Part shown: in pieces, positions 16,388 to 25,784 of the stretch
Layout: each line of letters starts with the position of its first letter
Position numbering within the stretch: the stretch's first letter is position 1
Assembly (NCBI RefSeq): GCF_001308875.1
Contig: NZ_KQ465135.1
Coordinates: 1-48,755 of the forward strand
Origin: Lysinibacillus sp. ZYM-1
GTDB lineage: Bacteria > Bacillota > Bacilli > Bacillales_A > Planococcaceae
Direction of reading: 5' to 3'
Length of the DNA stretch: 48,755 nucleotides
Made by a program: the position numbers and the translations under genes
Notes under the pieces: model-generated
Told to the model about the DNA's origin: nothing
Databases searched by the model: none
Seen by the model: only the letters and a program-made list of their open reading frames with translations

Positions 16388-16571
16388 TTTGTACCCCTCC
16401 TAAAATATGTATTTCAACTGAAAGACTATATGTAAAGTCATAATCTACCCAATTTAGATTGTCATTTATCAACAATACTTTAAGTCTAAAATAACGTGAC
16501 AAAAAATTCAATAAATGGCTCCGAAAGGTTCCTCATTTTTTAATAATTTTTCTAGGAATATTTCTATAAAG

Positions 16572-16597
16572 GACGTTTCAACTGTAAAAGAGTTCCT
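16572..16597 (-). promoter_or_regulatory. Candidate ECF-sigma promoter of the Ter operon
   Basis: Minus strand: AGGAAC (16592-16597), exactly 16 bp, then CGTC (16572-16575). This fits the extracytoplasmic-function sigma pattern (GAAC core, CGTM at -10). The B. subtilis yceCDEFGH operon is known to be driven by ECF sigmas and sigma-B. The leader would be about 175 nt. A weak sigma-A alternative (TTGGGT, 16 bp, TATAGT; 16425-16452) lies nearer the gene. Confidence 0.4.
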
Positions 16598-16630
16598 ATT
16601 ATATTTTGCTGAACTACTCCGAAACAGCTG

Positions 16631-16656
16631 AAAAAAACCTTCTAACTTGTAGAAGG
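16631..16656 (-). terminator. Terminator of the peptide transporter operon
   Basis: Minus strand: CCTTCTA and TAGAAGG (16650-16656 with 16638-16644) followed by TTTTTT, about 17 bp after the last permease gene. Confidence 0.8.
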
Positions 16657-16672
16657 CTAATCAATCTATTCA

Positions 16673-17569
16673 CTAACTTTTCATTTTTGGATCAAGTGCA
16701 TCACGCAGACCATCACCCATTAGGTTAAAGCCAAGAACCGTTAACATAATTGCTATACCAGGGAAAATCATTGTCCATGGTGCATTTAATAAAAACTTTC
16801 TGGCATCCGCAAGCATTTTTCCCCACTCCGGTGCTGGTGCTTGAGCTCCTAGTCCAAGGAAACCTAGTGCTGCAGCCTCAATAATAGCTGTCGCAATAGC
16901 TAGTGTTCCTTGTACAATTATTGGTGTTATCGAATTAGGCAAAATATGGGAAAATAAAATTCGTGAATCGCGCATACCAATTGCTTTGGCAGCTACAATA
17001 TACTCTTCTTCCTTAACACTCAATACTTTAGAGCGGATTAAACGTCCAAAATTCGGTACGTTAATAATGGCTATAGCAATTAATGCATTTTGTAAGGATG
17101 GACCTAGCACTGATACTACTGCGATCGCTAGTAACATACTAGGAAAAGCCAGCATAATATCAAAAATGCGTGAAATAATCGTATCGATCCATCTGCCGTA
17201 GTAACCAGCAACAATACCAAGGAAACTGCCAACTATGACGGATAAAATAACTGAGAAAAAGCCCACCCATAGGGAAATCCGTGCGCCATGAATGATTCTC
17301 GAAAAGATATCTCGTCCAAAATCATCCGTTCCAAACCAATGTTCACCAGATGGTGCCAGTAAACGCTTCGCTAAATCCTGTTCATTGATGCCCTGTGGTG
17401 CAATGAACGGACCAACGACAGCAAGTAAAATAAAAAATATAACAATTCCTGCTCCTACGAGGGATACTTTGCTCTTTTTAAAGCTACGCCAGCCTTCGAG
17501 CCATGGACCTACAGCCCGTTCTTGAACGGGTGCTGCTTCTTTTTTTATATCGATTGCTCCAGTCATCAT
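16673..17569 (-). CDS. Oligo/dipeptide ABC transporter permease (DppC/OppC type)
   Basis: 298 residues. A cytoplasmic N-terminal segment of about 30 residues is followed by six predicted membrane segments. The protein carries the OppC_N-like GPFIAPQGINEQDLAKRLLAP and the signature APSGEHWFGTDDFGRDIFSR, plus the EAA-loop AAKAIGMRDSRILFSHILPN that contacts the ATPase. It is last in the five-gene transporter operon, 12 bp after the DppB-like gene, and a terminator follows. The family imports di-, tri- or oligopeptides; some members take nickel or haem, so substrate is not certain. Confidence 0.9.
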   Translation of the reverse strand: MMTGAIDIKKEAAPVQERAVGPWLEGWRSFKKSKVSLVGAGIVIFFILLAVVGPFIAPQGINEQDLAKRLLAPSGEHWFGTDDFGRDIFSRIIHGARISLWVGFFSVILSVIVGSFLGIVAGYYGRWIDTIISRIFDIMLAFPSMLLAIAVVSVLGPSLQNALIAIAIINVPNFGRLIRSKVLSVKEEEYIVAAKAIGMRDSRILFSHILPNSITPIIVQGTLAIATAIIEAAALGFLGLGAQAPAPEWGKMLADARKFLLNAPWTMIFPGIAIMLTVLGFNLMGDGLRDALDPKMKS

Positions 17570-17581
17570 TGCAACTCCCTT

Positions 17582-18586
17582 CTATTTGTATTTAATTCGT
17601 GGATCGACCACTGTATACAGTAAATCCACGATTAAGTTAATCATGATGAAAATAAATGCAACGATTAGAATACCTGATTGAATAACAGGATAATCCCTGA
17701 AGCCAATCGCATCATAAATATAACGACCAATTCCTGGCCAACTAAAAATTGTCTCTGTTAAAATAGCCCCACCCAGCAATAATCCTGTTTGTAGGCCAAT
17801 TACCGTTAACACAGGAATAACCGCATTCTTTAACGCATGCTTATACACAACAATAAACATTTTTTGGCCCTTCGCTCGTGCAGTACGTACATAATCAGAG
17901 CGCATAACTTCCAACATAGAAGACCTTGTGATTCTAGCAATGATAGCCATCGGAATAGTTGCAAGTGCGACTCCTGGTAATATTAATCTTTTTATGACTT
18001 CAATGAATTGATCAAAGCGCCCTTGAATGAGCGTATCCAATAAATAAAAATGGGTTATGGCGGTAATTGGATTTCGCACATCTTCTCGACCAGAGGTAGG
18101 CAGCCAACCAAGCTTACTGCTAAATGTCCACTGTTCCATCAAACCAAGCCAGAACACGGGTACAGAAACACCAATTAATGCTATAATCATCGCTGTATAA
18201 TCGAACCAGGAATTTTGGAACCATGCAGAAATAATGCCAGCATTCACACCAATAACGATAGCAATAATCATAGCAAAAAAGGCAAGTTCCGCTGTTGCTG
18301 CTAAGTATGGAAAAATTTCTTCTGATACAGGTAATTTTGTACGTAAGGAAACCCCTAAATCTCCCTGAAAAATACCTGTCAAATAACTAAAATATTGTGT
18401 ATACCAAGGTTTATCTAATCCTAAACTTGCGTTTAATGCCTCGACCGCCTCTTTTGTCGCCTGTTGTCCCAAAATAACTTGTGCTGGATTACCAGGGATT
18501 GCACGTATCAACATAAAGACGATAAAAGTCATTCCAAGCAAAACTGGGATTAATTGAAGTAAGCGTCTCCCCATATAGTGAAGCAT
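17582..18586 (-). CDS. Oligo/dipeptide ABC transporter permease (DppB/OppB type)
   Basis: About 334 residues, six membrane segments. The N-terminal MLHYMGRRLLQLIPVLLGMTFIVF and AIPGNPAQVILG are typical of DppB/OppB, as is the EAA loop TARAKGQKMFIVVYKHALKNA. The ATG at 18586 is preferred because AGAGG lies eight bases upstream; GTG 18595 and ATG 18592 overlap the binding site. The gene is separated from the binding-protein gene upstream by 233 bp that contain a long hairpin. Confidence 0.9.
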   Translation of the reverse strand: MLHYMGRRLLQLIPVLLGMTFIVFMLIRAIPGNPAQVILGQQATKEAVEALNASLGLDKPWYTQYFSYLTGIFQGDLGVSLRTKLPVSEEIFPYLAATAELAFFAMIIAIVIGVNAGIISAWFQNSWFDYTAMIIALIGVSVPVFWLGLMEQWTFSSKLGWLPTSGREDVRNPITAITHFYLLDTLIQGRFDQFIEVIKRLILPGVALATIPMAIIARITRSSMLEVMRSDYVRTARAKGQKMFIVVYKHALKNAVIPVLTVIGLQTGLLLGGAILTETIFSWPGIGRYIYDAIGFRDYPVIQSGILIVAFIFIMINLIVDLLYTVVDPRIKYK

Positions 18587-18731
18587 TTTCATCACCTCTC
18601 TATGATTTTCATAATCTACTTTGAAGTCTTTATATACTGTTGAAAGGTTGAGCCTTCACCAAACGGTTTTGAATGTTTAGATGAGTGGTCTTTCATACAG
18701 GAGAAAATGTTTTGATTTTCTTTTAGTAGAA

Positions 18732-18783
18732 AAGAATCTGCGAGAATTCCACGGCTTACCCGCAGAAAAGCAAGCAGATTCTT
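18732..18783 (-). terminator. Partial terminator between binding-protein and permease genes
   Basis: Minus strand: AAGAATCTGC and GCAGATTCTT (10-bp arms, 18774-18783 with 18732-18741) around a 32-nt loop, followed by TTTCT. It sits in a 233-bp gap inside the operon. Such hairpins commonly keep the binding protein more abundant than its permeases. Confidence 0.5.
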
Positions 18784-18819
18784 CATGTTCCTTTGTTCAA
18801 TTAAAAATGATGGAATTTA

Positions 18820-20436
18820 CTATTGAATATCTACCGCATCTAAACGGTCAGAGCCAGTAGGATGCGCAATATAATTTGTAACTTTCTTGTTAGCAGCTAA
18901 AATTGGAATAGAGTGAGCAAGTGGAACCCATGGAGCATCCTCAGAAATAATTACTTGAGCTTGCTTATAAAGTTCATTACGCTTGTCTTCATCGATTTCA
19001 GTTTGAGCCTTCGTTAAGATCTCGTGTAATGTTGGATTGTCATAGAATGTATAGTTGTTAGAACCTATATTATCTCCATCTAATAACGTGTATAGGAAGT
19101 TATCCGCATCCCCATTATCACCTGTCCAGCCAAGTAAGAATGCATCCGCTTCACCATTTTGTGCTTTTTCTAGATAAGTAGCCCATTCAAATGACACAAT
19201 TTTAGATTTAATGCCCACATCCTCTAGGTTCTTTTGAATCGCCTCAGCAACTTTTTGACCGTCTGGCATGTATGGACGTGGTACTGGCATTGCCCAAAGC
19301 TCAATCTCCTTGCCATCGTAGCCTGCTTCAGCAAGTAATGCTTTCGCCTTTTCAGGATCATACGTATAGCCTGTAATTTCATCGTTATAACCAGAAATTA
19401 CTGGTGGCATTGGGTTTTTTGCTGGCTCAGCTAGCCCTTCATAAAATGCATCCACTAATGCTTGTTTATCAATTGCATAGTTAACTGCCTGGCGCACTTT
19501 TACATTATCAAATGGAGGTCGAGTCACTGTTAAGCCTAAATACCCAACATTCATAGATGGACGCTCAATTAATTGTAAATTGGCATCTCCCTCGATTGTT
19601 GCTTTATCAGATGGACTTATACCATCAGCTACATCAATATTGCCTGCGATTAAATCATTTAAGCGTGCAGAGTTTTCTGGAATAGAACGATAAATCACTT
19701 TATCTAATTTAGGATAGCCATCAATATAGTAATCAGGGTTTTTCTCAATTGTTATCGAATCATTACGTACCCAGCTGACAAACTTGAATGGACCTGTTCC
19801 TACAGGATTTGCTGACAATCCCTCTTCATCTGCATCAAATGCTGTTGGTGAAGCAATCGCAAATGGAGACATTGCTAAGTTTTTCAGGAATGGTGCTTGT
19901 GGTTGGCTTAATTTAAAGACAACTGTATAGTCACCCTCTGCAGTTACTGATTCGATTACTTGCTTGTCACCAACGACAAATTGCGAACTAAAATAAGGGT
20001 GTTTATCCGCACCTGATTTCCAACGTTCAATATTCTTAACAACAGCCTCAGCATTGAAATCTGTGCCATCATGGAATTTCACACCTTCTTGTAGCTGGAA
20101 AGTATACGTTAAACCATCCTCTGATGCCTCCCATGATTTTGCTAAGCCTGGTTGAATCGTTACATCTCGATCACCAAAGTTTACAAGCGTTTCATAAATA
20201 TTAGCTGTCACTGTAAAGGATTCACCGTCTGTTACAACAGCAGGGTCCAGTGCTACAGAATCTCCACCACGACCATACACTAATATTTTGGGATCACCAC
20301 TGTTTGTTGTATCGCCACCAGTTGAAGTATCTTTACTACCCGTATCCTTAGTATCAGAGCCGCCACAAGCTGCTAAGATCGTCGAAAGAATAAGGAGTAG
20401 CATTACACCTAAAGTCCAAAGCTTCTTTTTCTTCAT
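18820..20436 (-). CDS. Peptide-binding lipoprotein of ABC transporter (SBP_bac_5 family)
   Basis: 538 residues. The N-terminus is a lipoprotein signal (MKKKKLW, hydrophobic stretch, LSTILAAC with Cys24 as lipidation site) followed by a Gly/Ser/Thr/Asp-rich linker. The mature part is a family 5 extracellular solute-binding protein (for example GLAKSWEASEDGLTYTFQL, VKFHDGTDFNAEAVVKNIERW and PVGTGPFKFVSW). It captures peptides outside the membrane and delivers them to the DppB/DppC pair. It is the third gene of the operon, 31 bp after the second ATPase gene. Confidence 0.93.
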   Translation of the reverse strand: MKKKKLWTLGVMLLLILSTILAACGGSDTKDTGSKDTSTGGDTTNSGDPKILVYGRGGDSVALDPAVVTDGESFTVTANIYETLVNFGDRDVTIQPGLAKSWEASEDGLTYTFQLQEGVKFHDGTDFNAEAVVKNIERWKSGADKHPYFSSQFVVGDKQVIESVTAEGDYTVVFKLSQPQAPFLKNLAMSPFAIASPTAFDADEEGLSANPVGTGPFKFVSWVRNDSITIEKNPDYYIDGYPKLDKVIYRSIPENSARLNDLIAGNIDVADGISPSDKATIEGDANLQLIERPSMNVGYLGLTVTRPPFDNVKVRQAVNYAIDKQALVDAFYEGLAEPAKNPMPPVISGYNDEITGYTYDPEKAKALLAEAGYDGKEIELWAMPVPRPYMPDGQKVAEAIQKNLEDVGIKSKIVSFEWATYLEKAQNGEADAFLLGWTGDNGDADNFLYTLLDGDNIGSNNYTFYDNPTLHEILTKAQTEIDEDKRNELYKQAQVIISEDAPWVPLAHSIPILAANKKVTNYIAHPTGSDRLDAVDIQ

Positions 20437-20467
20437 TCAATTTCCCCCTATGTGGTTTTTATATCAT

Positions 20468-21448
20468 TTAATGTTGGAGTGCCTCATAAAGATGGCAAGC
20501 AACATAATGACCTGGTTTCACTTCTTGCATTTTGGGTACTACCTGTGAGCATTGTTCCTTTTTAAAAGGACATCTTGTGTGGAAAGTACAGCCGCTCGGC
20601 GGATTGGATGCACTCGGAATATCCCCAGTAATAATAATTTGTTCCCGTTCAAACGTTGGATCTGGCACTGGGACCGAAGATAAGAGTGCTTGTGTATATG
20701 GATGAAGCGGTTCAGCATATAAGTCCTCACTCGCTGTCAACTCTACTAATTTACCTAAATACATTACGCCAACCCGATTGCTGATATGACGCACTACCCC
20801 TAAATCATGGGAAATAAAAATATAGGTTAGCTTTAAATCTTTTTGCAGTTTTTGCAATAAATTTAATACTTGTGCCTGTATGGACACATCTAATGCCGAT
20901 ACTGGCTCATCTGCAATAAGTAAACGAGGATTGGTCATCAAGGCACGTGCGATACCAATTCGTTGCCTTTGACCACCACTAAACTGGTGTGGATAACGTT
21001 TGATATGATATTCATTCAGACCTACAATTTCAAGCAGCTCCAACACCTTTTGCTTCCGCTCTTTTGCATTACCTATTCCGTGAACGATAAGAGGCTCTTC
21101 TAAAATTTTACCAATGTTATGTCGCGGATTAAGGGAGGCATAGGGATCCTGGAAAATCATTTGAATATCTCTACGCGCCTTCCTCATTTCGTTATTGGAT
21201 AATTCTGAAATCATTTTACCTGCGAATTCAATGTTTCCTTCAGTTGGCTCTAGTAAACGCATTAATAAGCGACCAGTTGTCGATTTACCACAGCCTGATT
21301 CACCAACAATCCCTAATGTTTCTCCTTCAAAAACCTCAAATGAAACATCATCTACTGCCTTTACATCCCCCGTTTGTGTATTTAGGACACCTTTTCGAAT
21401 CGGGAAATATTTCTTTAAACCATCAACCTTTAATAACACTTTCGACAC
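20468..21448 (-). CDS. Peptide ABC transporter ATPase (DppF/OppF type)
   Basis: 326 residues. Walker A is GESGCGKST (49-57), the signature is [15 protein letters not shown], and Walker B is [12 protein letters not shown]. The C-terminal oligopeptide-transporter extension with its cysteine cluster ([14 protein letters not shown]) is present. In some OppF proteins this binds an iron-sulfur cluster. The start is GTG with AGGAGGTGGAG just upstream, and the gene overlaps the DppD-like gene by 26 bp. It pairs with DppD to energise peptide import. Confidence 0.93.
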   Translation of the reverse strand: MSKVLLKVDGLKKYFPIRKGVLNTQTGDVKAVDDVSFEVFEGETLGIVGESGCGKSTTGRLLMRLLEPTEGNIEFAGKMISELSNNEMRKARRDIQMIFQDPYASLNPRHNIGKILEEPLIVHGIGNAKERKQKVLELLEIVGLNEYHIKRYPHQFSGGQRQRIGIARALMTNPRLLIADEPVSALDVSIQAQVLNLLQKLQKDLKLTYIFISHDLGVVRHISNRVGVMYLGKLVELTASEDLYAEPLHPYTQALLSSVPVPDPTFEREQIIITGDIPSASNPPSGCTFHTRCPFKKEQCSQVVPKMQEVKPGHYVACHLYEALQH

Positions 21449-22436
21449 GTTGCTCCACCTCCTGCTTCTCTAGTAAAAAACATCTCGATTTATGCTGCTC
21501 TGCTGCCTCAAATAAAGGTGGTGTTTCCTGTAAACAACGTTCCATTGCATATTCACAGCGCGCCGCAAAACGACACCCTACCAGAATACTTCCTGGTTTT
21601 GGTACACTCCCAGGGATAGAGTATAAATTATCCTTTTTAAACCGCATATCAGGCACTGATTGAATAAGACCTTGTGTATAAGGATGCTTCGGATTAGAGA
21701 ATATTTCTTGAATCGGTGCCTCTTCTACAATTTGTCCAGCATACATGACAATCACTCGCTCACATGTTTCTGCCACAACGCCTAAATCATGTGTAATTAA
21801 TAGTACTGCTGTATTCAATCGTTTATTTAAGTCTTTCATAAGCTGTAAAATTTGAGCTTGAATCGTAACGTCTAGAGCAGTTGTCGGCTCGTCCGCAATT
21901 AATACTTGTGGATCACAGACAAGTGCCATAGCAATCATGACCCTTTGACGCATACCACCCGATAGCTGATGCGGATAATCTTTTAGTAATTCCTCTGCAC
22001 GTGGTAAACCTACAAGTTTCATAATTTCAACCGCTCTAGCAAACGCTTTCTTTTTCGACCATTTTGGATTATGAATTAAAATAGCTTCTTTTAATTGATC
22101 ACCAATAGTAAACAAGGGATTTAGTGAAGTCATAGGCTCTTGAAAGATCATGGCTATGTCTTTTCCACGTATTTTCTGCATTTGTTTATCCGTACATTTC
22201 ACAAGATTTTTACCATCTAACAATATTTCACCGCCCGTTATTTTGCCTGGAGGTGATGGAATTAATCCCATGATGGACAGTGACGTAACACTTTTACCAC
22301 TTCCCGATTCTCCTACAATCCCTAATATTTCTCCTTCCTGGACAGAAAAATCGATATCATCTACAGCAGGAATTTGTCCATTATCTGTGAAAAAGGTTGT
22401 TTTTAAACCTTTTATTTCTAGTAGCTTTTTCCTCAT
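21423..22436 (-). CDS. Peptide ABC transporter ATPase (DppD/OppD type)
   Basis: About 337 residues. Walker A is GESGSGKSV, the signature is [15 protein letters not shown], Walker B is [12 protein letters not shown], and the C-terminal cysteine motif is [14 protein letters not shown]. It is the first gene of the operon. The start at ATG 22436 has AGGGTGGG nine bases upstream; an in-frame TTG at 22442 is less likely. The region upstream carries a CodY-like box. Its partner ATPase gene overlaps its end. Confidence 0.93.
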   Translation of the reverse strand: MRKKLLEIKGLKTTFFTDNGQIPAVDDIDFSVQEGEILGIVGESGSGKSVTSLSIMGLIPSPPGKITGGEILLDGKNLVKCTDKQMQKIRGKDIAMIFQEPMTSLNPLFTIGDQLKEAILIHNPKWSKKKAFARAVEIMKLVGLPRAEELLKDYPHQLSGGMRQRVMIAMALVCDPQVLIADEPTTALDVTIQAQILQLMKDLNKRLNTAVLLITHDLGVVAETCERVIVMYAGQIVEEAPIQEIFSNPKHPYTQGLIQSVPDMRFKKDNLYSIPGSVPKPGSILVGCRFAARCEYAMERCLQETPPLFEAAEQHKSRCFLLEKQEVEQRVESVIKG

Positions 22437-22516
22437 GCGCAACGTCCCACCCTACCTATATTTTACTTAATTGTATAATTATATTAACAGAATACTATAA
22501 CTTTTGTTAAATTCCC

Positions 22517-22531
22517 TATTTTCAGATAATT
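22517..22531 (-). promoter_or_regulatory. CodY-like box upstream of the peptide transporter operon
   Basis: On the minus strand AATTATCTGAAAATA matches the CodY consensus AATTTTCWGAAAATT at 13 of 15 positions. It lies about 80 bp upstream of the first gene and just before a possible -35 (TTAACA), with A/T-rich -10 candidates (TAATAT/TATAAT) 18-20 bp further on. CodY represses peptide transporters in rich medium in bacilli. The 305 bp between this operon and ygaD hold only this region and the ygaD terminator. Confidence 0.5.
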
Positions 22532-22650
22532 CTAACTAAAAATCATCACTCTTTCAATCATTAATATTCTGCAATTTACGTAGTTTTTCTGCATCATTCG
22601 CCTTCAGTATTAATTACATCTTATAAAGTAATATTTTTATATAGATCTTC

Positions 22651-22687
22651 AAAAAAAAATAGCCTTTCATTTAAAAATAAATGAAAG
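22651..22687 (-). terminator. Terminator of ygaD
   Basis: Arms CTTTCATTT (22664-22672) and AAATGAAAG (22679-22687), followed on the minus strand by GGCTA and nine T. The plus strand also has a T-run, so it may act both ways. Confidence 0.75.
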
Positions 22688-22741
22688 ACTTTTTTTGAAA
22701 AAAATTTCATATTTGATGATTTCCGTATAATTTCACTATTA

Positions 22742-24487
22742 TTACTCCAAATGTTGCACTTGGAATAAATCATAATATGTCCCTTGTTTCATCATTAATT
22801 GCTCATGAGAGCCACTTTCGATTAATTGACCATGGTCTATGACAAAAATTTTGTCAGCATGGGTAATTGTTGACAGACGATGGGCTATTATAATGGTTGT
22901 CCGTTCATGTGCCAGCTCTTCTAATGATTCCTGAATCAATGCTTCACTTTCTAAATCGAGCGCTGAAGTAGCTTCATCAAGGATTAAAATTGGAGGATTT
23001 TTTAAAAATACACGAGCAATTGCAACTCGTTGTTTTTGTCCACCTGATAATTTTACTCCTCGCTCACCTACTCTCGTGTCATAACCATTTGGCAGAGTCA
23101 TTATAAAATCATGGGCATTCGCCGCTTTAGCAGCCTCTATAACTTGCTCATCTGTAGCTTCTGGTTTTCCCATTAAAATATTCTCTTTAACGGAGTCACT
23201 AAAAAGTATATTATCTTGGAGGACAATACCGATTTGAGAACGTAACGAATGCAGTGTAACATTTCGTACATCCTGTCCATCGATAGTTACACTACCGTCT
23301 GTTGTATCATAGAAACGAGGAATTAAGCTAATAATCGTGGATTTACCGCCACCACTCATTCCAACGAAGGCGACAGTCTCACCTGAATTAATAGTAAAAT
23401 CGATATTGTTTAAAATAGCTACGCCATCTTTTTCATATTGGAAAGATACATTATGAAAACGAACTTCTCCAGTAGCAGCCGGTAACTCCTGCGCACCTAC
23501 TTTATTTTTCACTTCATACGGCTCATCCATTAAGTCAAACATTCGATCCATTGATGCTATGGATTGCGTCAAAGTCGTTGAAGAACTAACAAGGCGGCGT
23601 AGTGGCCCATACAATCGTTCAATATAAGCGATAAATGCCACCATAGTTCCAACAGATAAAGTGTCATTTATTACTTGATAACCCGCATAAGCAATAACTA
23701 GTAAAGGGGCTACATCTGTAATGGTATTTACTACAGCAAAAGATTTAGCATTCCACTTTGTTTGATCAAGGGCCTTCTCTAAAAACTCACCATTTGCTTG
23801 ATCAAATAATGTTTGTTCGTGTTTTTCTAATGTAAAACTTTTAATAATACTCATGCCAGCTACTCGTTCATGTAAGTAGCTTTGCACACCTGCAAGTGCT
23901 TGTGAACGTTTACGTGTTAAGTCACGTAGTTTCCCAAAAAAGTACTTTACACTTAATGCATAGAACGGGAAAGCTAATAAGGCTACTAATGTCAGCTTAA
24001 TATCCATCGTTAGCATAATGACAATTGCAATCACAATGGTCGCAAGATCTAGCCAGACATTCATTAAACCTGTCATGACAAAGTTCTTCGTTTGCTCAAC
24101 ATCATTGATGACTCTTGAAATAACATCGCCAGCACGTGTATTAGCATAGTATTTTAAGCTTAATCGTTGTAAATGTGCATAGATCTCCTTGCGAATATCA
24201 AACAGCACCTTATTACTAACATGTTGTGCAAAATATTGACGATAGTACTCAATTGGTGGACGAATAATAAAGAATACGATAATAGTTCCGCCTAACCAAT
24301 AAAATAGCTCTTTATTTTTTTCTCCATCTGTTAAGTCATCCGCAGCAATAATATCATCCAACACTATTTTAATGAGCAACGGAATAAATAGTGGAATAGC
24401 AAATTTTACTATACCAATAACAATCGTTAAAACGATCTCCCAAGTATAAGGTTTTACAAAACGCATATACCGCTTTATGTTTCCCAA
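22742..24487 (-). CDS. ygaD: ABC exporter, fused membrane and ATPase domains (YgaD)
   Basis: 581 residues. Six membrane segments fill about residues 15-310. The ATPase domain has Walker [10 protein letters not shown], signature [16 protein letters not shown], Walker [14 protein letters not shown] and switch IIAHRLSTI. This is a half-size type IV exporter (MsbA/LmrA-like) that would work as a dimer; the substrate is unknown. The N-terminus [14 protein letters not shown] and the location beside ygaC match ygaD of B. subtilis. The start codon is TTG; ATG triplets just upstream are out of frame. A hairpin with a T-rich tail ends about 30 bp upstream of the start. Confidence 0.88.
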   Translation of the reverse strand: MGNIKRYMRFVKPYTWEIVLTIVIGIVKFAIPLFIPLLIKIVLDDIIAADDLTDGEKNKELFYWLGGTIIVFFIIRPPIEYYRQYFAQHVSNKVLFDIRKEIYAHLQRLSLKYYANTRAGDVISRVINDVEQTKNFVMTGLMNVWLDLATIVIAIVIMLTMDIKLTLVALLAFPFYALSVKYFFGKLRDLTRKRSQALAGVQSYLHERVAGMSIIKSFTLEKHEQTLFDQANGEFLEKALDQTKWNAKSFAVVNTITDVAPLLVIAYAGYQVINDTLSVGTMVAFIAYIERLYGPLRRLVSSSTTLTQSIASMDRMFDLMDEPYEVKNKVGAQELPAATGEVRFHNVSFQYEKDGVAILNNIDFTINSGETVAFVGMSGGGKSTIISLIPRFYDTTDGSVTIDGQDVRNVTLHSLRSQIGIVLQDNILFSDSVKENILMGKPEATDEQVIEAAKAANAHDFIMTLPNGYDTRVGERGVKLSGGQKQRVAIARVFLKNPPILILDEATSALDLESEALIQESLEELAHERTTIIIAHRLSTITHADKIFVIDHGQLIESGSHEQLMMKQGTYYDLFQVQHLE

Positions 24488-24506
24488 TTTTTCATCACAT
24501 CCTTAC

Positions 24507-24537
24507 AAAAAGAAACAGGCATTCGAAGATGAATGCC
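24507..24537 (-). promoter_or_regulatory. Leader hairpin with T-rich tail upstream of ygaD
   Basis: Minus strand: GGCATTC, six-base loop, GAATGCC (24531-24537 with 24518-24524), followed by TGTTTCTTTTTG. It ends about 20 bp before the TTG start of ygaD. It could be a leader attenuator, or a second terminator for ygaC upstream. Confidence 0.45.
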
Positions 24538-24661
24538 CTAAGTATTATAGCAATATTTTGATTAAAATACAGTTAAGATGACTTTACCGCTAACTATTTT
24601 GTCTAAACCTTTCGTAACAGAACAGCCCATACTCATTAAGTGCGGGTAAATCAGGCAACAT

Positions 24662-24691
24662 AAAACACCTATTAGGTAAACTAATAGGTGT
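24662..24691 (-). terminator. Terminator of ygaC
   Basis: Perfect 11-bp arms ACACCTATTAG and CTAATAGGTGT around a five-base loop (24665-24675 with 24681-24691), followed by TTTTATG on the minus strand, immediately after the ygaC stop codon. Confidence 0.8.
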
Positions 24692-24693
24692 CA

Positions 24694-25242
24694 CTAACAA
24701 TCATCTGACTGCATATCAAGCTGGAACTTATAACGATTTGTCCAGACATCGATGAAATCGGGTGCAAAAGGTCCTCTTTTTTGTTGAATCCAGCTTATTA
24801 ATTTATCGACATTGCGCTTTAAAATTTTATCAATAACGTCAGGATAAGACATCTCTTTACGATGAAGCTCATATTCATCCTCATCTAAGAGCGTATAAGA
24901 CATGTCAGGAAAAACCTTAATGTCTAGATCATAGTCGATATATTTAATGGCATTATTATCAAACACAAATGGTGAGCTTAGATTGCAATAATAATACACA
25001 CCGTCTTCACGTAGCATACAGATGATGTTAAACCAGTGTTCCGCATGGAAATAACAAATAGAAGGCTCTCTCGTTAGCCATGTACGACCATCGGATTCTG
25101 TCACAAGTGTCCGTTCATTCGCACCGATCACGATATTTTTTGTTCCTTTTAAAACCATCGTTTCTTGCCAAACTCGGTGGATACGGCCATTGTGTTTATA
25201 ACTATGTATTTGTATCGTTTCTCCTTCTACCGGTAATGCCAT
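24694..25242 (-). CDS. ygaC: DUF402 nucleoside tri-/diphosphate phosphatase family protein (YgaC)
   Basis: About 182 residues. It has the DUF402 pattern: [16 protein letters not shown] near the start, then [22 protein letters not shown] and the acidic [13 protein letters not shown]. Characterised staphylococcal relatives hydrolyse nucleoside tri- and diphosphates with divalent metal; the acidic cluster YDLD is consistent with metal binding. Length and place next to ygaD match B. subtilis ygaC. The ATG at 25242 is preferred since AAAGGTGGG lies seven bases upstream; the GTG at 25254 lies inside that site. Confidence 0.85.
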   Translation of the reverse strand: MALPVEGETIQIHSYKHNGRIHRVWQETMVLKGTKNIVIGANERTLVTESDGRTWLTREPSICYFHAEHWFNIICMLREDGVYYYCNLSSPFVFDNNAIKYIDYDLDIKVFPDMSYTLLDEDEYELHRKEMSYPDVIDKILKRNVDKLISWIQQKRGPFAPDFIDVWTNRYKFQLDMQSDDC

Positions 25243-25450
25243 TTTGAAGCCCACCTTTTCGTCTATGCTACCTTAATCTAGCAGTCTCTAGTATATTATA
25301 GCAATGTGTACGCGAAAGGTGTAGTTAGAAAACCACAAAATTCACTTCGCTATTTTGAATTTGTATAAAATTTAGTAAACTTAAGGCGAAATTTATTAGA
25401 AGATCAGCTTAATTGGTTTTTATTGGTTTTACTAAAGAATATAGAAAGGA

Positions 25451-25484
25451 GCTGTCTTTTTCATCTTTTCGATTTTCAGACAGC
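25451..25484 (-). terminator. Probable terminator of the SASP gene
   Basis: Minus strand: GCTGTCT and AGACAGC arms around a 20-nt, itself partly self-complementary loop, followed by TCCTTTCTAT. It lies 36 bp after the stop codon. The T-run is weak. Confidence 0.45.
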
Positions 25485-25519
25485 CCCTTAGAGGTAAATG
25501 CAATTATGCAATTACAAAG

Positions 25520-25696
25520 TTACTCACCTAGATCTTGGTTAGTTTTAGAGAAACGACCTGAAGCTGGAGCTTTCTTTTGCTCTGCTTTCGCATTTTGCTT
25601 TTGCACTTCATTTACGTCCGTTTCATAACCAAATTCTTCACTTTGACGTTGCATGTTTTTATTCGGTTGGAAATTTTGGTTGTTTTGCTTTTTCAT
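25520..25696 (-). CDS. sspE: Gamma-type small acid-soluble spore protein
   Basis: 58 residues, rich in Gln, Asn, Lys and Glu, with no Cys or Trp. The segment EEFGYETDVNEVQKQNAKAE matches the SspE repeat of B. subtilis (EFASETDAQQVRQQN type). Here there is only one such repeat where B. subtilis SspE has two or more. Gamma SASPs are stored in the spore core and degraded at germination as an amino acid source. GGAGGTGA lies seven bases before the ATG; an earlier ATG at 25703 is out of frame. Its position between ygaC and mutY agrees with sspE in B. subtilis. Open frames on the opposite strand here are shadows. Confidence 0.85.
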   Translation of the reverse strand: MKKQNNQNFQPNKNMQRQSEEFGYETDVNEVQKQNAKAEQKKAPASGRFSKTNQDLGE

Positions 25697-25784
25697 TGTT
25701 CATTCACCTCCACGCTAATTATTGTGTACCGAGGTGATGAATTTTATGCTCACTATTTTGTTGTTTAAAGGAGGATTTAATTTC

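Noticed and set aside
25413..25768. Two plus-strand open frames opposite the SASP gene
   Set aside because: They are shadows of the SASP gene and its flanks; the SASP frame has a strong binding site and family motif.
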